Shown: piece by piece, positions 62,706 to 64,000 of the stretch
Position numbering within the stretch: position 1 is the stretch's first letter
Layout of the letters: the number at the start of each line of letters is the position of its first letter
From: CAG-103 sp905215475
Lineage (GTDB): Bacteria > Bacillota > Clostridia > Oscillospirales > Oscillospiraceae
Reading direction: 5' to 3'
Length of the DNA stretch: 64,000 bases
NCBI GenBank assembly: GCA_905215475.1
Contig: CAJMPW010000004.1
Coordinates: forward strand, 62,001-126,000
Notes under the pieces: model-generated
Database searches by the model: none
The model's input: the letters and a program-made list of their open reading frames with translations, nothing else
What the model was told of the DNA's origin: nothing
Translations under genes and position numbers: made by a program

Positions 62706-63128
62706 TCAGGCGTGTGCCTCGATCTCCGTGATGCGGCTCAAAAGCCGAATCAATTCCCGCGTGTCCTGCTCGCCGAGCTGTTGGAGCACACACTGCACAT
62801 GCGCGCACAGCGACGCGCGCGCCTGCTCCGCCGTTCGTCGGCCGAGATCTGTCATATGCACTACGACACGCCGCCGGTCGCAGCAGTCGGTGCAGCGGCG
62901 CAGCATCCCCTTTTCCTCGAGCGCACGCAGCATCGCCGCCGTGCGCGGCGCGCTCACGCCCAAGACCTCACGCAGCGCACCCGGCGTGCTGCAGCCGTTT
63001 TGCGCGCAGAGATAATCCAGCAAAAAGTTTTCGCCCTTAAGCGGCTCCTGCACGCTCTGCGGAATGCAGGACCGGTTCAGAGAAGTGACCGCAAGCAGCA
63101 TTTGCTCGGTCAGTTGCTGCAGCTCCAT
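62706..63128 (-). CDS. MarR-family transcriptional regulator
   Basis: 140 residues. The central winged helix (about 40-100) includes GCSTPGALREVLGVSAPRTA and ALEEKGMLRRCTDCCDRRRV, whose CTDCCDRR lies in the wing and is unusually Cys-rich for the DxRR motif. ATG at 63128 follows GGAGG. First gene of marR-PAP2-DUF2238. GTTAAC repeats overlap its promoter, which suggests autoregulation. Confidence 0.88.
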   Translation of the reverse strand: MELQQLTEQMLLAVTSLNRSCIPQSVQEPLKGENFLLDYLCAQNGCSTPGALREVLGVSAPRTAAMLRALEEKGMLRRCTDCCDRRRVVVHMTDLGRRTAEQARASLCAHVQCVLQQLGEQDTRELIRLLSRITEIEAHA

Positions 63129-63173
63129 GAGGCCGCCTCCTTTTTTGTTAACCCCGTTAATCAGCATTTCGTA

Positions 63174-63202
63174 ATGTTAACACTCCGCCCGGCGATTGTC
63201 AA
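63174..63202 (-). promoter_or_regulatory. marR promoter with GTTAAC repeats (candidate operator)
   Basis: Minus-strand TTGACA (63197-63202) and TAACAT (63174-63179), 17-bp spacer. GTTAAC occurs at the -10 and again about 30 bp downstream (around 63147), with GTTAAT/ATTAAC between, a symmetric arrangement typical of MarR operators. Confidence 0.65.
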
Positions 63203-63369
63203 ACCTAATTTATGGGATTCCTGTGCTTTTGATCCGATGCTTATTTTCACTCGCTGCACCACTGCCGGACACATGGCGCCGCTCTGTGAAAAAATTGCGC
63301 AAACGGGAAAAAAATTTGGCACATTTGCAAAATGATGCAACATTTTCCGCGTCTCATGCATTATAGTTA

Positions 63370-63398
63370 TTGACGAGCGATCATCAATGTGTTATTTT
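63370..63398 (+). promoter_or_regulatory. Candidate promoter of the secreted-protein gene
   Basis: TTGACG (63370-63375) and TATTTT (63393-63398) with a 17-bp spacer; the leader before the ATG is about 105 nt. Confidence 0.5.
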
Positions 63399-63510
63399 AT
63401 GAATAGACTGTAAACAATGCAATTTTCACCCACAGCAACCGTTCCCCCGCACTCCCTCGCGATCTCTTTTTATCGATCACCAGCTAATGTGAAAGGCGGA
63501 TGTAATCAAC

Positions 63511-64000
63511 ATGAAAAAAGCAACTCATCGCAAGCAGGCACTCATGATTGCCATCTTCTTGCTGGCATTCACGCTGTCGCTGTTTTCGTTCGGCACGACC
63601 CCGGCCGCTGCCGGCGACGTGGCAGGCGTGAGCACGCACCTGTTTTTGACGATCCTGCGCGACTATGACCACGATGCGGTCTTCTCCGTGACGTACACGG
63701 ACGCGCTCGGCACGCACACGAAGCCCTACCGGCCCGGTATGGAAGTGACGGCGTGGTCCCCCGTGACCATCACCTGCACCAACCACCGTGTCATCGACTG
63801 GAGCATTGATGCCGACGTGCAGGAAGCCACCATCGTCGGTGTCGGCGGCATCACCTACCCCGGCGGAACGGGCATCCACGTCAAGGGCACGAACACCATC
63901 AAGGCGTTTGCCACGAACTTCGGTCTGCACTACATCAACATCGTTGTCATCCTCGGCGAGGGCATCGGCAACGGCGGTGACAATGGCGGCGATAACGGCG
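63511..64000 (+). CDS. Secreted protein of unknown function, N-terminal part (runs off window)
   Basis: The visible 163 residues start with a signal peptide (KKATHRKQ basic part, then a hydrophobic core ALMIAIFLLAFTLSLF and a likely AAA cleavage site near residue 34). A domain of about 115 residues with many beta-strand stretches follows, then the chain enters a GNGGDNGGDNG repeat as the window ends. The Gly/Asn/Asp repeat looks like a linker before another domain or a surface anchor. ATG at 63511 has AAGGCGG upstream. I do not recognise the family; no homology claim is made. Confidence 0.75.
   Translation, partial: MKKATHRKQALMIAIFLLAFTLSLFSFGTTPAAAGDVAGVSTHLFLTILRDYDHDAVFSVTYTDALGTHTKPYRPGMEVTAWSPVTITCTNHRVIDWSIDADVQEATIVGVGGITYPGGTGIHVKGTNTIKAFATNFGLHYINIVVILGEGIGNGGDNGGDNG

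Larger units (their letters stand above)
63129..63510. other. Divergent intergenic region between marR and the secreted-protein gene
   Basis: About 380 bp, more AT-rich than the coding DNA. It holds the marR promoter with GTTAAC repeats (63147-63180), a run of A-rich sequence around 63286-63312, and a promoter candidate for the plus-strand gene at 63370. No gene or RNA family is recognised in between. Confidence 0.6.

Overview
The window is a gene-dense, GC-rich stretch of a Gram-positive bacterial chromosome, most likely a Clostridia member of the Oscillospirales (Oscillospiraceae/Ruminococcaceae-like). The evidence is the gene set: RNase M5, Mini-III, YhaM, RqcH, TmcAL, an LCP cell-wall ligase, TagA, a T-box leader before alaS, a candidate L21 leader before rplU, lipoproteins with lipoboxes, and no outer-membrane genes. 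Recognisable promoters are vegetative TTGACA/TATAAT types, almost all with a 17-bp spacer. I see no phage, insertion sequence, CRISPR array, rRNA or tRNA gene. The assignment to a family is inference.

Layout. From 1 to about 57.5 kb nearly everything is on the minus strand. Reading in the direction of transcription the blocks are: (a) HIT/alaS plus a small zinc-ribbon gene under an alanine-type T-box, and comEC-holA-rnmV; (b) mltG and a U32 tRNA-hydroxylation-type protein; (c) sirtuin-tagA-tmk-5-FCL; (d) rpsU alone on a consensus promoter, and leuS; (e) a large operon smc-ftsY-rdgB-yhbY-nadD/yqeK-LCP-rsfS, with most neighbours overlapping or nearly touching; (f) TrmH-type methyltransferase-dprA-topA, then trmFO-plsX-rnc; (g) yhaM-cca; (h) L-serine dehydratase sdaAB-sdaAA and, upstream with its own promoter, a cysteine-desulfidase-family gene; (i) uppP-ftsK-mrnC-rqcH-vanZ; (j) prfA-tsaC/coaE fusion-M18 aminopeptidase; (k) a beta-propeller lipoprotein; (l) a complete branched-chain amino-acid ABC importer livJ-livH-livM-livG-livF; (m) tmcAL.

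From 57.7 kb the plus strand carries ackA, rplU-rpmA and obgE. These are followed on the minus strand by a MarR regulator, a PAP2 phosphatase and a DUF2238/YjdF-like membrane protein. The window closes with the start of a secreted plus-strand protein that runs off the end. Minor plus-strand genes further left are a YbaK-type aminoacyl-tRNA deacylase (14.0 kb) and a 42-residue Cys/Asn/Gly-rich membrane peptide (10.1 kb).

How they work together. This is mostly core information processing: tRNA charging, editing and modification, rRNA maturation, translation release and quality control, chromosome segregation, and membrane protein targeting. Cell-wall/envelope enzymes and a small amino-acid module (Ser/Cys deamination, Leu/Ile/Val uptake, acetate kinase) are interleaved. 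The points most worth a second look are a multi-hairpin intergenic element with a duplicated 28-bp hairpin (48870-49128), an in-frame TsaC-CoaE fusion, the 42-residue cysteine-rich peptide, an L27 without the cleavable N-terminal extension and without a neighbouring prp gene, and a nine-G tract serving as the likely ribosome-binding site of comEC.
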